The notes: a model not told the origin generated them from the sequence alone. A stretch of 37,766 nt of DNA from Bacteroidales bacterium (GCA_025358645.1 JANYIW010000123.1:1-37766); one strand, 5' to 3'. Counted from the first letter of the stretch, positions 17,082-25,399 are shown. A program made the numbers and translations.

Positions 17082-18332
17082 ATGGCAGTTGTTAAACCTT
17101 TCAGGGGGTTACGGCCCCCTCGTGCTCTGGCAAAAGATCTGGCTTGTCTGCCTTATGATGTGATGAATACTGAAGAAGCCAGAAAGATGGCAAATGGAAA
17201 AGAGTGTTCTCTTCTTCACATTACCAGATCAGAAATCGACCTTTCGGCAGACATTGATACCCATTCAGAGCAGGTGTATAACAAATCAGTCGAAAACTTT
17301 GGTAAGTGGCAGAAGAACGGCTGGCTGATTAAGGATGAGACGCCCCACTTTTATATTTATGCACAGACAATGAAAGGGCGTACTCAGTATGGAATTGCAG
17401 GATGTGCCTCCGTCGACGACTATCTTAATGGCATTATTAAAAAGCATGAACTCACGCGTCTTGATAAAGAACAGGACCGAATGGTACATGTCCGTGTCAA
17501 CAATGCTAATATTGAACCGGTTTTTTTTACATATCCTGCAGTTAAGGAGATTGATGATATAGTAAATAAGATTGTCAACTCCGAAAAACCCGAATATGAT
17601 TTTGTTTCAGAGGACGGTTTTGGCCACCATTTCTGGGTTATTAATAAAACGGAAACAATCAAACTTATAGAAAAGCTGTTTACAGAAAAGGTGCCTTACA
17701 CTTACGTTGCAGATGGTCATCACAGGACAGCTGCCGCGGCGCTTGTTGGTAAAGAAAAGAGGGAGAACAATCCATCCCATAATGGGACTGAAGAATATAA
17801 CTTTTTTCTTGCAGTTCATTTCCCTGCTGATCAATTACAAATAATTGACTATAACAGAACTGTTAAGGACCTTAACGGTCTTACCACTAAACAATTATTA
17901 GAAAGACTGGAAAGTGGATTTGTTATTGAGGAGAAGGGTAGTAAAAACTATAGACCTAAAAAACTTCATGACTTCTCAATGTATATCGATGGTAAATGGT
18001 TCAGTCTTACTGCAAAAGCCGGAACTTATGATGATAAAGATCCTATCGGTGTTCTTGATGTAACAATACTTACAACTCAGATACTCAGTCCTATACTGGA
18101 TATTCAGGATCTCAGAAGATCGAAGCGAATTGATTTTATTGGAGGAATCCGCGGTCTTCGTGAGCTCAGGAAAAGGGTAGATAGTGGTGAGATGAAGGTC
18201 GCATTCGCGCTTTATCCGGTATCAATGAATCAACTCATTACAATTGCCGATTCAGGTAACATAATGCCTCCCAAGTCAACTTGGTTTGAACCAAAACTAC
18301 GCAGCGGACTGGTTATTCATTTACTTGACTAA
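17082..18332 (+). CDS. DUF1015 family protein of unknown function
   Basis: 416-aa cytoplasmic protein recognised as DUF1015 by its N terminus (VVKPFRGLRPPRALAKDLA, CLPYDVMN), the KHELTR motif (121-126) and the hallmark ADGHHRTAAA (DGHHR, 211-215). No biochemical function is established to my knowledge. The DGHHR motif resembles the active-site GxHR of ParB/sulfiredoxin-fold proteins, some of which are serine kinases (SerK, SbnI); this is a resemblance, not proof. It lies 21 nt after serA and 9 nt before the YggS gene, in what looks like a single transcript, so a role in serine or phosphoserine handling is plausible. ATG start. Confidence 0.88.
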   Translation: MAVVKPFRGLRPPRALAKDLACLPYDVMNTEEARKMANGKECSLLHITRSEIDLSADIDTHSEQVYNKSVENFGKWQKNGWLIKDETPHFYIYAQTMKGRTQYGIAGCASVDDYLNGIIKKHELTRLDKEQDRMVHVRVNNANIEPVFFTYPAVKEIDDIVNKIVNSEKPEYDFVSEDGFGHHFWVINKTETIKLIEKLFTEKVPYTYVADGHHRTAAAALVGKEKRENNPSHNGTEEYNFFLAVHFPADQLQIIDYNRTVKDLNGLTTKQLLERLESGFVIEEKGSKNYRPKKLHDFSMYIDGKWFSLTAKAGTYDDKDPIGVLDVTILTTQILSPILDIQDLRRSKRIDFIGGIRGLRELRKRVDSGEMKVAFALYPVSMNQLITIADSGNIMPPKSTWFEPKLRSGLVIHLLD

Positions 18333-18341
18333 CAGATATAT

Positions 18342-19007
18342 ATGTCACTCATTGCTGAAAACATTAGCTTTTTAAAATCACAGATCCCTTCATCTGTCAG
18401 GCTTGTTGCAATATCCAAAACGAAACCGGCAGGCGATATCATTGAAGCCTATAATGCCGGGCAGAGATATTTTGGAGAAAATCGGGTCCAGGAACTTCTT
18501 AATAAAAAAGATCTTCTCCCCGCTGATATAGAATGGCACATGATAGGACATCTTCAGACCAATAAGGTTAAATCTATTGTGCCATTTATCAGTATGATAC
18601 AATCTGTTGATTCATACAAACTATTGGTTACCATCAACTCAGAAGCATTAAAGATAAATAGGGTAGTAGACTGCCTGTTACAGATTCATATTGCAACTGA
18701 AGAGACCAAATCCGGATTTTCTATGGCCGATCTTTATGAAAACCTGCAATCAGAGGATGTTTTACTTTTGAGAAATGTGAGAATCTGTGGTGTGATGGGA
18801 ATAGCTTCATTTATATCTGACACAAATCAGGTTATGAAAGAATTCGCAGATCTGAGAGAGTGTTTTCATTCACTGAAAGACAGTTATTTCAGATCCGTCA
18901 TTTATTTTAAGGAGATATCTATGGGAATGTCGGGAGATTATGGAATGGCGCTTAAGGAAGGAAGTACAATGCTCAGAATCGGGAGCTTAATTTTCGGTAA
19001 AAGATGA
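18342..19007 (+). CDS. YggS/PLPBP family pyridoxal-phosphate homeostasis protein
   Basis: 221-aa single-domain PLP-binding protein (TIM-barrel like the alanine racemase N domain) that buffers PLP and affects amino acid and keto acid pools; no catalytic activity is firmly assigned. PLP lysine Lys26 is in LVAISKTKPA; other signatures are YFGENRVQEL, WHMIGHLQTNKV, and the C-terminal SMGMSGDY followed by GSTMLRIGSLIFG, which binds the cofactor phosphate. It starts 9 nt after the DUF1015 gene. Position behind a PLP enzyme (SerC) fits its role. ATG start. Confidence 0.93.
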   Translation: MSLIAENISFLKSQIPSSVRLVAISKTKPAGDIIEAYNAGQRYFGENRVQELLNKKDLLPADIEWHMIGHLQTNKVKSIVPFISMIQSVDSYKLLVTINSEALKINRVVDCLLQIHIATEETKSGFSMADLYENLQSEDVLLLRNVRICGVMGIASFISDTNQVMKEFADLRECFHSLKDSYFRSVIYFKEISMGMSGDYGMALKEGSTMLRIGSLIFGKR

Positions 19008-19043
19008 GGACCTTTTAAAGATGAAACCCAGACTATCAGATAA

Positions 19044-19092
19044 AAGCTACTTATCTTTCAAGAATCGAAACTAATTCGAAGATAAGTGGCTT
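19044..19092 (-). terminator. Hairpin at the 3' end of the 53-aa minus-strand gene, possible terminator
   Basis: A 14-bp stem with one G-U pair: arms 19044-19057 and 19079-19092 (AAGCTACTTATCTT / AAGATAAGTGGCTT), loop 21 nt. Reading the minus strand it is followed by TTTTATC, which fits intrinsic termination of the small minus-strand gene, whose last codons form the first arm and loop. On the plus strand there is no T run after it, so it is a poor terminator for the YggS gene. Confidence 0.5.
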
Positions 19093-19219
19093 CTAATCCT
19101 ATTGCACCCTCAAAGGGCTTTTCCTTACGAAGCAATTCAATAGTGTCAGTTATTGTAATATTGTTATCTTTATTAATTGCTTCAACAAGCTTCTTTATCT
19201 TTTTCTCTGAGTTTATCAT
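19058..19219 (-). CDS. Small hypothetical protein, 53 aa
   Basis: An uninterrupted ATG-to-TGA frame on the minus strand in the 330-nt gap between the YggS gene and the lipoprotein gene. It encodes 53 residues, charged and helix-prone at the start (INSEKKIKKLVEAI), then ITITDTIELLRKEKPFEGAI and GLEATYLRISFDS. Composition is protein-like (balanced charges, no low complexity), and a hairpin followed by T-rich sequence sits at its end. I do not recognise the family; it may be a stand-alone small protein or the N-terminal remnant of a longer one cut by a stop codon. No clear promoter was found. The rest of the gap holds only the lipoprotein gene's -7 box. Confidence 0.45.
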   Translation of the reverse strand: MINSEKKIKKLVEAINKDNNITITDTIELLRKEKPFEGAIGLEATYLRISFDS

Positions 19220-19311
19220 TGTTAGATAATTTGAGACAAAGTTAGAAATACCAACAATTAGTTAAAGCTGTTTTTGAAAAATAAAAATATTATACTAATT
19301 TAGTCGTGAAT

Positions 19312-19319
19312 TAGGTTTG
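19312..19319 (+). promoter_or_regulatory. -7 element of the lipoprotein operon promoter
   Basis: TAGGTTTG at 19312-19319 is a full TAnnTTTG match, 18 nt before the lipoprotein ATG. No TTTG is found at the usual -33 spacing. Confidence 0.4.
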
Positions 19320-19337
19320 AAATTAAATATTTAGATC

Positions 19338-20261
19338 ATGAATAAAAAATATGGAATTTGTTCAAAAATTCTGGTAGTAGTTTTAATGTTTACCAGTCTG
19401 CTTATGGGCTGCAAGTCCGGAGGTACAAAGACAACTAAGGAAGAGGTAAAAGTTAGTATTCCAAAAGAGAACGCAACCGTAGTTGAAGATATTCAGCAGG
19501 CAGAAAAAATATTTAATGCACTGCCATCACCCCTTGAGTCAGCTATGCTCATAAAATCAGCTGGTGCAAGGTTCGATGAGTCTTTGCTCAATCCTATAGG
19601 TAATGTAAATAGTTATGTAACGAATAAAAGCATGGCTCTTAATCTGGGAATTTATACCTGCGATTTAAGTTTTGCAAGTCTATATGAACAGACTCAACTT
19701 ATTATTGATTATATGAACGCTGCCAAGAAAATGGCTGATGGGCTGGGCATTCTTAAGGCAATTGAACAGTCACAAATTGATAAATTAGAGGAAAATATCA
19801 ACAACAGTGAGGTTATTATGGAGATTGTAAGTGAGACCTTTATGAACTCTAATTCATATCTTTCAGATAATGGTCAACCCGCGATTGCAGCAATGGTACT
19901 GGTAGGCGGATGGTTCGAGGGATTATATATTTCTACTCAACTTGTTGATTTGAAGGAATTTAATGGCAATAAGCTTGTCGGCAGGATTATTGATCAAAAG
20001 CTTTCGATCGACATACTTTTAAATTTACTTGAAAGCAGTAAAGGGAATCCTGCAGTTGATGATCTGATTTTTCAGGTTAAAAAACTGAAAGTCGTTTTTG
20101 ATAAAATATCAATCACAACTTCAAAAATAAGACCAGAGTTTGACAAAGTATCAAATATGACAGTTCTAAAGTCAGAGGTTAAGACTGATATGACACCTGA
20201 AGTATTCAGGGAACTCTCAGTAACTGTTTCAGAGATAAGAAAGACATTCGTAAATAACTAG
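19338..20261 (+). CDS. Hypothetical lipoprotein, 307 aa
   Basis: I do not recognise the family. The N terminus is a lipoprotein signal: basic start (NKKYGICSK), hydrophobic core ILVVVLMFTS, lipobox LLMGC with Cys25, then a polar KSGGTKTTKEE tether. The mature part is largely helical, with a central segment NLGIYTCDLSFASLYEQTQL and a hydrophobic stretch AIAAMVLVGGWFEGLYIS (about 181-198) that may be a buried helix rather than a membrane span. The C-terminal third (FQVKKLKVVFDKISITTSKI...) looks like a long amphipathic helix. Four nt before the secreted 147-aa protein gene, so the two form an operon. Envelope-located by inference. Confidence 0.8.
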   Translation: MNKKYGICSKILVVVLMFTSLLMGCKSGGTKTTKEEVKVSIPKENATVVEDIQQAEKIFNALPSPLESAMLIKSAGARFDESLLNPIGNVNSYVTNKSMALNLGIYTCDLSFASLYEQTQLIIDYMNAAKKMADGLGILKAIEQSQIDKLEENINNSEVIMEIVSETFMNSNSYLSDNGQPAIAAMVLVGGWFEGLYISTQLVDLKEFNGNKLVGRIIDQKLSIDILLNLLESSKGNPAVDDLIFQVKKLKVVFDKISITTSKIRPEFDKVSNMTVLKSEVKTDMTPEVFRELSVTVSEIRKTFVNN

Positions 20262-20265
20262 CCCC

Positions 20266-20709
20266 ATGAGAATACTTAGAATAATTCCAATACTGGCATT
20301 ACTTGTAGTTGCTACAACTTTTAATATAAATGCTCAGTGCAAAGCATTCGCTAAAAAGGTTTGCATCCCTGAGTTGGGAGCGTATACCCATGATGGAAAC
20401 TATCATGCTGCAATACTTGTTGAAGGAGAGGAAGCCGAGCTATATAAAACATTTTATTCCGACATGGATTACAGAGTCTCAATCTGTGGAGAAGACAAAC
20501 TTCCTGATGTGGAATTCAGGGTACTGGATGCAAATAAAAATGTACTCTATTCAAATAAGGATGCGAACTTTGCTAAAACATGGGATTTCAAACTACAATC
20601 CAGTCAACAGTTAAAGCTTATTGTTAAGGTTAACTCATTTAATAAACCAGGTGAAACACCGGCAAGTGGTTGTGTGGCAATAATGTTTGGATTCAAAATA
20701 AAAAAATAA
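20266..20709 (+). CDS. Hypothetical secreted protein, 147 aa
   Basis: Signal peptide RILRIIPILALLVVATTF with likely cleavage after INA (Ala23), giving a mature protein of about 124 residues with four Cys (25, 33, 74, 136) that could form two disulfides. The middle reads as alternating beta strands (DYRVSICGEDKLPDVEFRVL, VLYSNKD, TWDFKLQSSQQLKLIVKV), like a small jelly-roll of the PPC type; it ends SGCVAIMFGFKIKK. No function is known. Second gene after the lipoprotein; a perfect palindromic terminator lies 19 nt downstream. Confidence 0.78.
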   Translation: MRILRIIPILALLVVATTFNINAQCKAFAKKVCIPELGAYTHDGNYHAAILVEGEEAELYKTFYSDMDYRVSICGEDKLPDVEFRVLDANKNVLYSNKDANFAKTWDFKLQSSQQLKLIVKVNSFNKPGETPASGCVAIMFGFKIKK

Positions 20710-20728
20710 AATATATTGGTTAAAAAAC

Positions 20729-20758
20729 AGGAGGGACGTTGCATGCAACGTCCCTCCT
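20729..20758. terminator. Perfect 30-nt palindromic terminator between convergent genes
   Basis: A 15-bp perfect dyad with no spacer (half-site AGGAGGGACGTTGCA), GC-rich, flanked by AAAAAAC on the left and TTATTTTATT on the right. It lies between the stop of the secreted protein gene (20709) and the stop of uvrA (20763), so it can end transcription from both sides. Confidence 0.85.
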
Positions 20759-20762
20759 TATT

Positions 20763-23555
20763 TTATTTATGTTTCACCAGTTTCGGCGCCAGATATCGGC
20801 CTGTGTAAGATTCTTTACATCGGGCCAGATCCTCAGGTTTTCCCTCAAAAACAACCCAGCCACCGTCTTCTCCACCTTCAGGTCCAAGATCTATAATCCA
20901 GTCGGAACTCTTTATCACTTCCTGATTATGTTCAATAAGTATCACTGAATGACCATGATCGACAAGGGCATTTATTGATTTAAGAAGCTTATTTATATCA
21001 TGAAAATGCAGTCCTGTTGTAGGTTCGTCAAAAATAAATAATATATGTCCACTGCCTCGTTCCTGACTAAGGAAATATGCCAATTTTACCCTTTGACTTT
21101 CACCTCCCGACAAAGTACTTGACGACTGTCCCATCTTGATATATCCCAAACCGACATCTGAAAGCGGTTTCAGCTTTTCAACAATCCTCTTCTCATTCTT
21201 TCCCGGATGTGAATTAAAAAATTCAATTGCTTCATCTATGGTCATCTCAAGCATATCATAAATGTTCTTATCATTATATCTCACATCGAGTATGTCCTTT
21301 TTAAACCTCATCCCTTTGCAGCTTTCACATGTCAGTTCCACATCGGCCATAAACTGCATTTCAACCCGTATTATTCCTTCTCCCTGGCATTCTTCACATC
21401 TGCCGCCTTCAATGTTAAATGAAAAATGTGATGCTTTATAATTATTCTGGACTGAAGACTGCAGCTCTGAATAAAGTTTCCGGATTTCATCATAAGCTTT
21501 CAGGTATGTAACCGGATTTGATCTGCTCGATCTACCTATAGGATTCTGATCAACCATTTCAATGCCTGTTATACTGGACGTGTCTCCAGTGATTTCTCCA
21601 TGTTGACCTGGTTTTAAATTTGTTCCGTTAATCCTGTTAGACAATACTTTATATAATATATCAGATACAAGACTTGACTTACCTGAACCGCTCACTCCGG
21701 TAACGGCAGTAATGGTATGGAGCGGAAACTTTACATCAATGCCTTTGAGGTTATTCTCCCTTGCACCATTAATTTCAATATAGCTATTCCATTTTCTTCT
21801 GGTTCCCGGAACAGGTACAACCAATCTGCCACTGAGATAGCTGGCAGTAAGTGATTTATTAGCTGTTGTAAGATCGAGCCCCCCCTGATAAACTACCTCA
21901 CCACCGAGTCGGCCTGCTTCCGGTCCCATATCAATTATTTCATCAGCGGCTCTTATAATCTCTTCTTCATGCTCTACTACAATTACTGAGTTACCCAGGT
22001 CTCTTAGCTCTTTCAATACCCCGATCAAAAGGTTGGTATCCCGGGGATGAAGTCCAATACTGGGTTCATCAAGAATGTACATCGAACCTACAAGGTTGCT
22101 ACCCAGCGAGGTAGAAAGGTTTATTCTCTGGGATTCTCCACCTGACAATGTTGCAGAGACCCTGTCGAGAGTAAGATATGGCAGACCGACCTCAATAAGG
22201 AACTTCAGCCGGACGGTGATCTCTTTGATCAGTCTTTCTGCAACCGTGGCATCACGTTCATTAAGCTCAATTGCAGAAATTACTTCATAAAGCCTTCCGA
22301 CAGGGATTGAAACAAGTTCCTGGATTGTTTTTCCACCAACCTTTACATAACCTGCCTCCTTACGTAATCTTGATCCCTTGCATTCAGGACATGTTGTTTT
22401 CCCCCGATACCGGCTTAAAAGTACCCGGTACTGAATTTTATATTTTTTCTCCTCGAGATGATCAAAGAATTTGCTTATACCATCGAAATATTTATTTCCT
22501 TTCCAGAGAAGCGCCTTTTGTTCATCAGTAAGCTGGTAGATTGGTTTATGTATCGGGAAGTTGAATGATCCGGCATTAGTTACCAGTCTTTCTTTCCACT
22601 TTTTCATTGTTTCCCCTTTCCAGCACGCAATAGCATCCTCATAAACTGAGAGATTTTGGTTGGGTATAACAAGATTTTCATCTATACCTATAATCTTACT
22701 ATATCCCTCACAAACAGGACAAGCGCCTATAGGATTATTAAAACTGAACAAATATTCAGAAGGCTCTTCAAAAAGAATTCCATCCTCTTCAAATTTATTC
22801 GAAAAGCTTTCTCTTCTCACCACATTATCATTTAGTACAACCACCTGACAATATCCTTTACCTGTTTGAAATGCTGTTTGTGCAGAGTCGGCAGCCCGGC
22901 TGAAACTATCAGGAGAATGTTCAATTACCAATCTGTCAATTACTATGTTTATCTGCTGCCCTGGTTTATATTTATTTAAAGATTCCGGCTCGTCAGTTTT
23001 GATGAGTTTGCCTTCTGATTCAATACGATTAAATCCCTGTTTTTCGAGGAATAAAAAAAATTCCGAAACTTTAATGTTTTCTGGTATCTCCGCTGAAGAA
23101 GTAATAATAACTTTAGTTCCCTCAGTCAGAGCAGCAAGAAAATCAACAATATCATCTACACTATGTTTTTTGACTTCTTTTCCGGAAACCGGAGAATATG
23201 TCCTTCCAATCCTGGCAAACAGAAGTCTCATATAATCATAAATCTCAGTCGAGGTACCTACTGTGGAACGTGGATTTCTGGAATTAACTTTCTGTTCAAT
23301 TGCAATGGCAGGAGGGATGCCGTTTATAAAATCAACTTCAGGCTTATTCATCCGGCCAAGGAACTGACGGGCATAAGATGAGAGACTTTCTACGTATCTT
23401 CTCTGACCTTCAGCATATATTGTGTCAAAAGCAAGAGAAGATTTCCCCGATCCGGATACCCCGGTTATTACAACAATTTTATTTCTGGGAATTTTAAGAC
23501 TGACATTTTTCAGATTATGAACCCTTGCCCCCCTGATTTCAATAAAACCATCCAT
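20763..23555 (-). CDS. uvrA: Excinuclease ABC subunit A
   Basis: DNA damage sensor of nucleotide excision repair; an ATPase dimer that loads UvrB at lesions. 930 aa with the canonical order: Walker A GVSGSGKSS (32-40), a UvrB-binding/insertion part, first zinc-binding Cys pairs (CPVCEG ... CPECKG), first signature TLSGGESQRINL, second Walker A GVSGSGKSS (about 617-625), the DNA-contact zinc module (CEECQGEG ... CESCKG), and second signature TLSGGESQRVKL with FIFDEPTTGLH. Start at ATG 23555; length equals the family's. Transcribed divergently from the sigma factor gene. Confidence 0.97.
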   Translation of the reverse strand: MDGFIEIRGARVHNLKNVSLKIPRNKIVVITGVSGSGKSSLAFDTIYAEGQRRYVESLSSYARQFLGRMNKPEVDFINGIPPAIAIEQKVNSRNPRSTVGTSTEIYDYMRLLFARIGRTYSPVSGKEVKKHSVDDIVDFLAALTEGTKVIITSSAEIPENIKVSEFFLFLEKQGFNRIESEGKLIKTDEPESLNKYKPGQQINIVIDRLVIEHSPDSFSRAADSAQTAFQTGKGYCQVVVLNDNVVRRESFSNKFEEDGILFEEPSEYLFSFNNPIGACPVCEGYSKIIGIDENLVIPNQNLSVYEDAIACWKGETMKKWKERLVTNAGSFNFPIHKPIYQLTDEQKALLWKGNKYFDGISKFFDHLEEKKYKIQYRVLLSRYRGKTTCPECKGSRLRKEAGYVKVGGKTIQELVSIPVGRLYEVISAIELNERDATVAERLIKEITVRLKFLIEVGLPYLTLDRVSATLSGGESQRINLSTSLGSNLVGSMYILDEPSIGLHPRDTNLLIGVLKELRDLGNSVIVVEHEEEIIRAADEIIDMGPEAGRLGGEVVYQGGLDLTTANKSLTASYLSGRLVVPVPGTRRKWNSYIEINGARENNLKGIDVKFPLHTITAVTGVSGSGKSSLVSDILYKVLSNRINGTNLKPGQHGEITGDTSSITGIEMVDQNPIGRSSRSNPVTYLKAYDEIRKLYSELQSSVQNNYKASHFSFNIEGGRCEECQGEGIIRVEMQFMADVELTCESCKGMRFKKDILDVRYNDKNIYDMLEMTIDEAIEFFNSHPGKNEKRIVEKLKPLSDVGLGYIKMGQSSSTLSGGESQRVKLAYFLSQERGSGHILFIFDEPTTGLHFHDINKLLKSINALVDHGHSVILIEHNQEVIKSSDWIIDLGPEGGEDGGWVVFEGKPEDLARCKESYTGRYLAPKLVKHK

Positions 23556-23595
23556 ATCTGATTCTTTAAAAATTTGTTAAATTTCTGTTAAAGCT

Positions 23596-23603
23596 CAAAA
23601 GTA
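23596..23603 (-). promoter_or_regulatory. -7 element of the uvrA promoter
   Basis: The complement of 23596-23603 reads TACTTTTG, a full TAnnTTTG match, 41 nt before the uvrA start codon. TTTG occurs 12 nt further upstream, closer than usual. I see no SOS-box-like dyad. Confidence 0.45.
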
Positions 23604-23710
23604 ATACTTTCAAATCAAAAAAATTGCTTTCTTTGTAATTGCAACATTTACTAACGAAAAACAGACTGCCTATAAAACATCTCTACTCTAGTTAATTAAA
23701 CCAGAGAGTT

Positions 23711-24298
23711 ATGAATAAAATGATTTCCGATTATGAACTGATTCTGAGGTTCATAAAGGGTGAGCAGTCCTGCTTTGAAAAGATAATCCATCGCCATAAG
23801 AACAAGGTTTTCGCATATATAAGTCTTTATATACGCGATCAGGCTCTTGCAGAAGATATCTTTCAGGATACTTTCCTTAAAGTTATTCAATCTGTTAAAG
23901 CGGGTAAATATTCCGATAACGGAAAATTTGTCTCCTGGGTGATGCGTATAGCTCATAACCTTATTATAGACCATTTCCGCAGGATAAAGCAGATGAATAC
24001 TATTTCTAACGATAATTATGAGTCTGATCTCTTTAATTCAAAATCGTTTGCTGAAGACAATGTAGAAGACGATATGATTAAACGACAGATACAAAAAGAT
24101 GTAAGGAATATGATTAGCCATTTACCTGATGACCAAAGAGAAGTAGTAATTCTGAGGCATTATGCAGGATTAAGCTTTAAAGAAATCGCTGATATTACTG
24201 ATGTAAGTATAAATACAGCTCTTGGCCGTATGAGATATGCCCTCATTAATATGAGGAGAATAATGGTCGAGAATAAAATCACTTTGACACTGAATTAG
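23711..24298 (+). CDS. RNA polymerase sigma factor, ECF-like sigma-70 family
   Basis: 195-aa sigma factor with region 2 (about 20-95: AEDIFQDTFLKVIQSV, core-binding and -10 recognition, ending ...VMRIAHNLIIDHFRRIK) and region 4 (about 135-185: LPDDQREVVILRHYAGLSFK, then EIADITDVSINTALGRMRYA, a helix-turn-helix for -35 recognition), and no region 1 or 3. The linker is acidic (AEDNVEDDMIK). ATG at 23711; Met4 is an alternative. No classical zinc-binding anti-sigma factor follows, only a 65-aa acidic protein 91 nt downstream. Target promoters cannot be inferred from this window. Confidence 0.93.
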   Translation: MNKMISDYELILRFIKGEQSCFEKIIHRHKNKVFAYISLYIRDQALAEDIFQDTFLKVIQSVKAGKYSDNGKFVSWVMRIAHNLIIDHFRRIKQMNTISNDNYESDLFNSKSFAEDNVEDDMIKRQIQKDVRNMISHLPDDQREVVILRHYAGLSFKEIADITDVSINTALGRMRYALINMRRIMVENKITLTLN

Positions 24299-24389
24299 AT
24301 CGGGATCATGATCGAATAAGAACATATAAATTAATTATTTAATATTACAATAATATGTAATCCGGGGCGTTTTCAATAAAACTGAGAAT

Positions 24390-24587
24390 ATGGAGCCTAT
24401 GGGATTAATTTTTACTCAATTTATCACATTCCGGGATATCAAAGTTGAAGACATAGATCTTTTTGAAGATGCAATGGGTTTAAACTTTGAATTCTTTGAA
24501 GTGATTGAACTACTCCGGCAAGTAAAACCGGTTCCGGAGAGATGTCTGACAACGCGTCTGATAAAAGAAATCAGGAAAAAAGTTTAA
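24390..24587 (+). CDS. Small acidic protein downstream of the sigma factor
   Basis: 65 aa, ATG start, TAA stop. The N-terminal half is acidic and aromatic (DIKVEDIDLFEDAMGLNFEF), the C-terminal half ends in a basic helix after PVPERCLTTRLIKEIRKKV. No membrane segment or zinc ligand set. The Pro-rich turn then basic helix is reminiscent of the segment that follows the sigma-binding helix in Bacteroidota anti-sigma proteins, but I do not recognise the family. Location 91 nt behind the sigma gene on the same strand suggests a linked function, possibly a sigma regulator; that is inference. Confidence 0.6.
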   Translation: MEPMGLIFTQFITFRDIKVEDIDLFEDAMGLNFEFFEVIELLRQVKPVPERCLTTRLIKEIRKKV

Positions 24588-24671
24588 AGGCTGCAGGTAG
24601 ATGGAAATCAATGCCAGGAACTGTTAAAAGGGAGGAATCGCGAATAACTTTATGGACGGATAGTATCTGTA

Positions 24672-25376
24672 TTATTGATTTAAAAAGTATATCGAATGGC
24701 AGGCTGCAACGCCTGCCGTTTCTGTTCTAAGACGACTTGGCCCAAGATGAACCTGAAAAAAATCTCTGTTGACTGCAGCATCAATCTCATCCCTTGTGAA
24801 ATCGCCTTCCGGTCCGATCATTATTATTACACTATCACTTTTTGAATATGCATCAGGCACCCTGCTTCTTACCATTGAATCATTACAATGAGCAATCATC
24901 CTGACGCCTTTTGAATCCATATTTATAAAATCTTTGAAATTACATGGTTCATTTAGTACCGGCTTTGTTGCTTTAAGAGATTGTTTCATTGCCGAAATGA
25001 TAAGATTGTTAACTCTTCCCGACTTTATTCCCGGCTTTTCAGTATTTCTGCAAACCAGAGGAGTAATCTCATCGATACCTATCTCAACACTCTTTTCAAT
25101 AAACCATTCAAATCGTTCAGGATTCTTTAATGGTGAGATGGCAATATGAAGCCTGTAATTCCTTTTTTCAAAATCCTTAATTTCCCCTGTGATTTCAATT
25201 CTGCACTTGTTCTGATCCGGTTCGCTTATGATTCCCTCATACAGATTCCCTTTACCGTCAATCAGCCTGACCTCAGCGCCTCTTGTCATTCTTAATACCC
25301 TGATCAAATGCCTTGACTCGTTTTCGTCAAGTGTATACGTTTTGCCAATAATATCAGGTGCATAAAATATCTGCAT
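24672..25376 (-). CDS. rsmE: 16S rRNA (uracil-1498-N3)-methyltransferase
   Basis: SPOUT-class methyltransferase that makes m3U1498 in 16S rRNA. 234 aa when started at the ATG at 25376 (QIFYAPDIIG), which matches the family N terminus; an upstream in-frame ATG at 25532 would add 52 residues of unlikely sequence that cover the divergent promoters. Motifs: HLIRVLRMTRGAEVRLIDGK (PUA-like N domain), SPLKNPERFEWFIEKSVEIG, IGPEGDFTRDEI, and LGPSRLRTETAGVAA, which forms the SAM-binding trefoil knot. Converges on the 65-aa gene 84 nt away. Its promoter -7 box is at 25392-25399. Confidence 0.93.
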   Translation of the reverse strand: MQIFYAPDIIGKTYTLDENESRHLIRVLRMTRGAEVRLIDGKGNLYEGIISEPDQNKCRIEITGEIKDFEKRNYRLHIAISPLKNPERFEWFIEKSVEIGIDEITPLVCRNTEKPGIKSGRVNNLIISAMKQSLKATKPVLNEPCNFKDFINMDSKGVRMIAHCNDSMVRSRVPDAYSKSDSVIIMIGPEGDFTRDEIDAAVNRDFFQVHLGPSRLRTETAGVAACHSIYFLNQ

Positions 25377-25391
25377 AGAAACCAGTTTATG

Positions 25392-25399
25392 CAAAATTA
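25392..25399 (-). promoter_or_regulatory. -7 element of the rsmE promoter
   Basis: The complement of 25392-25399 reads TAATTTTG, a full TAnnTTTG match, 16 nt before the rsmE start. A TTG lies 23 nt upstream of it. Confidence 0.4.

Noticed and set aside
24298-24317. GATCATGATC palindrome just after the sigma factor gene
   Set aside because: Short, with no T run and no second copy at another promoter; no basis to call an operator.
24699-24720. GC-rich hairpin (GGCAGGC ... GCCTGCC) near the end of rsmE, like a terminator
   Set aside because: It lies inside the conserved rsmE coding motif LRTETAGVAAC and is explained by those codons; no T run follows on the minus strand.
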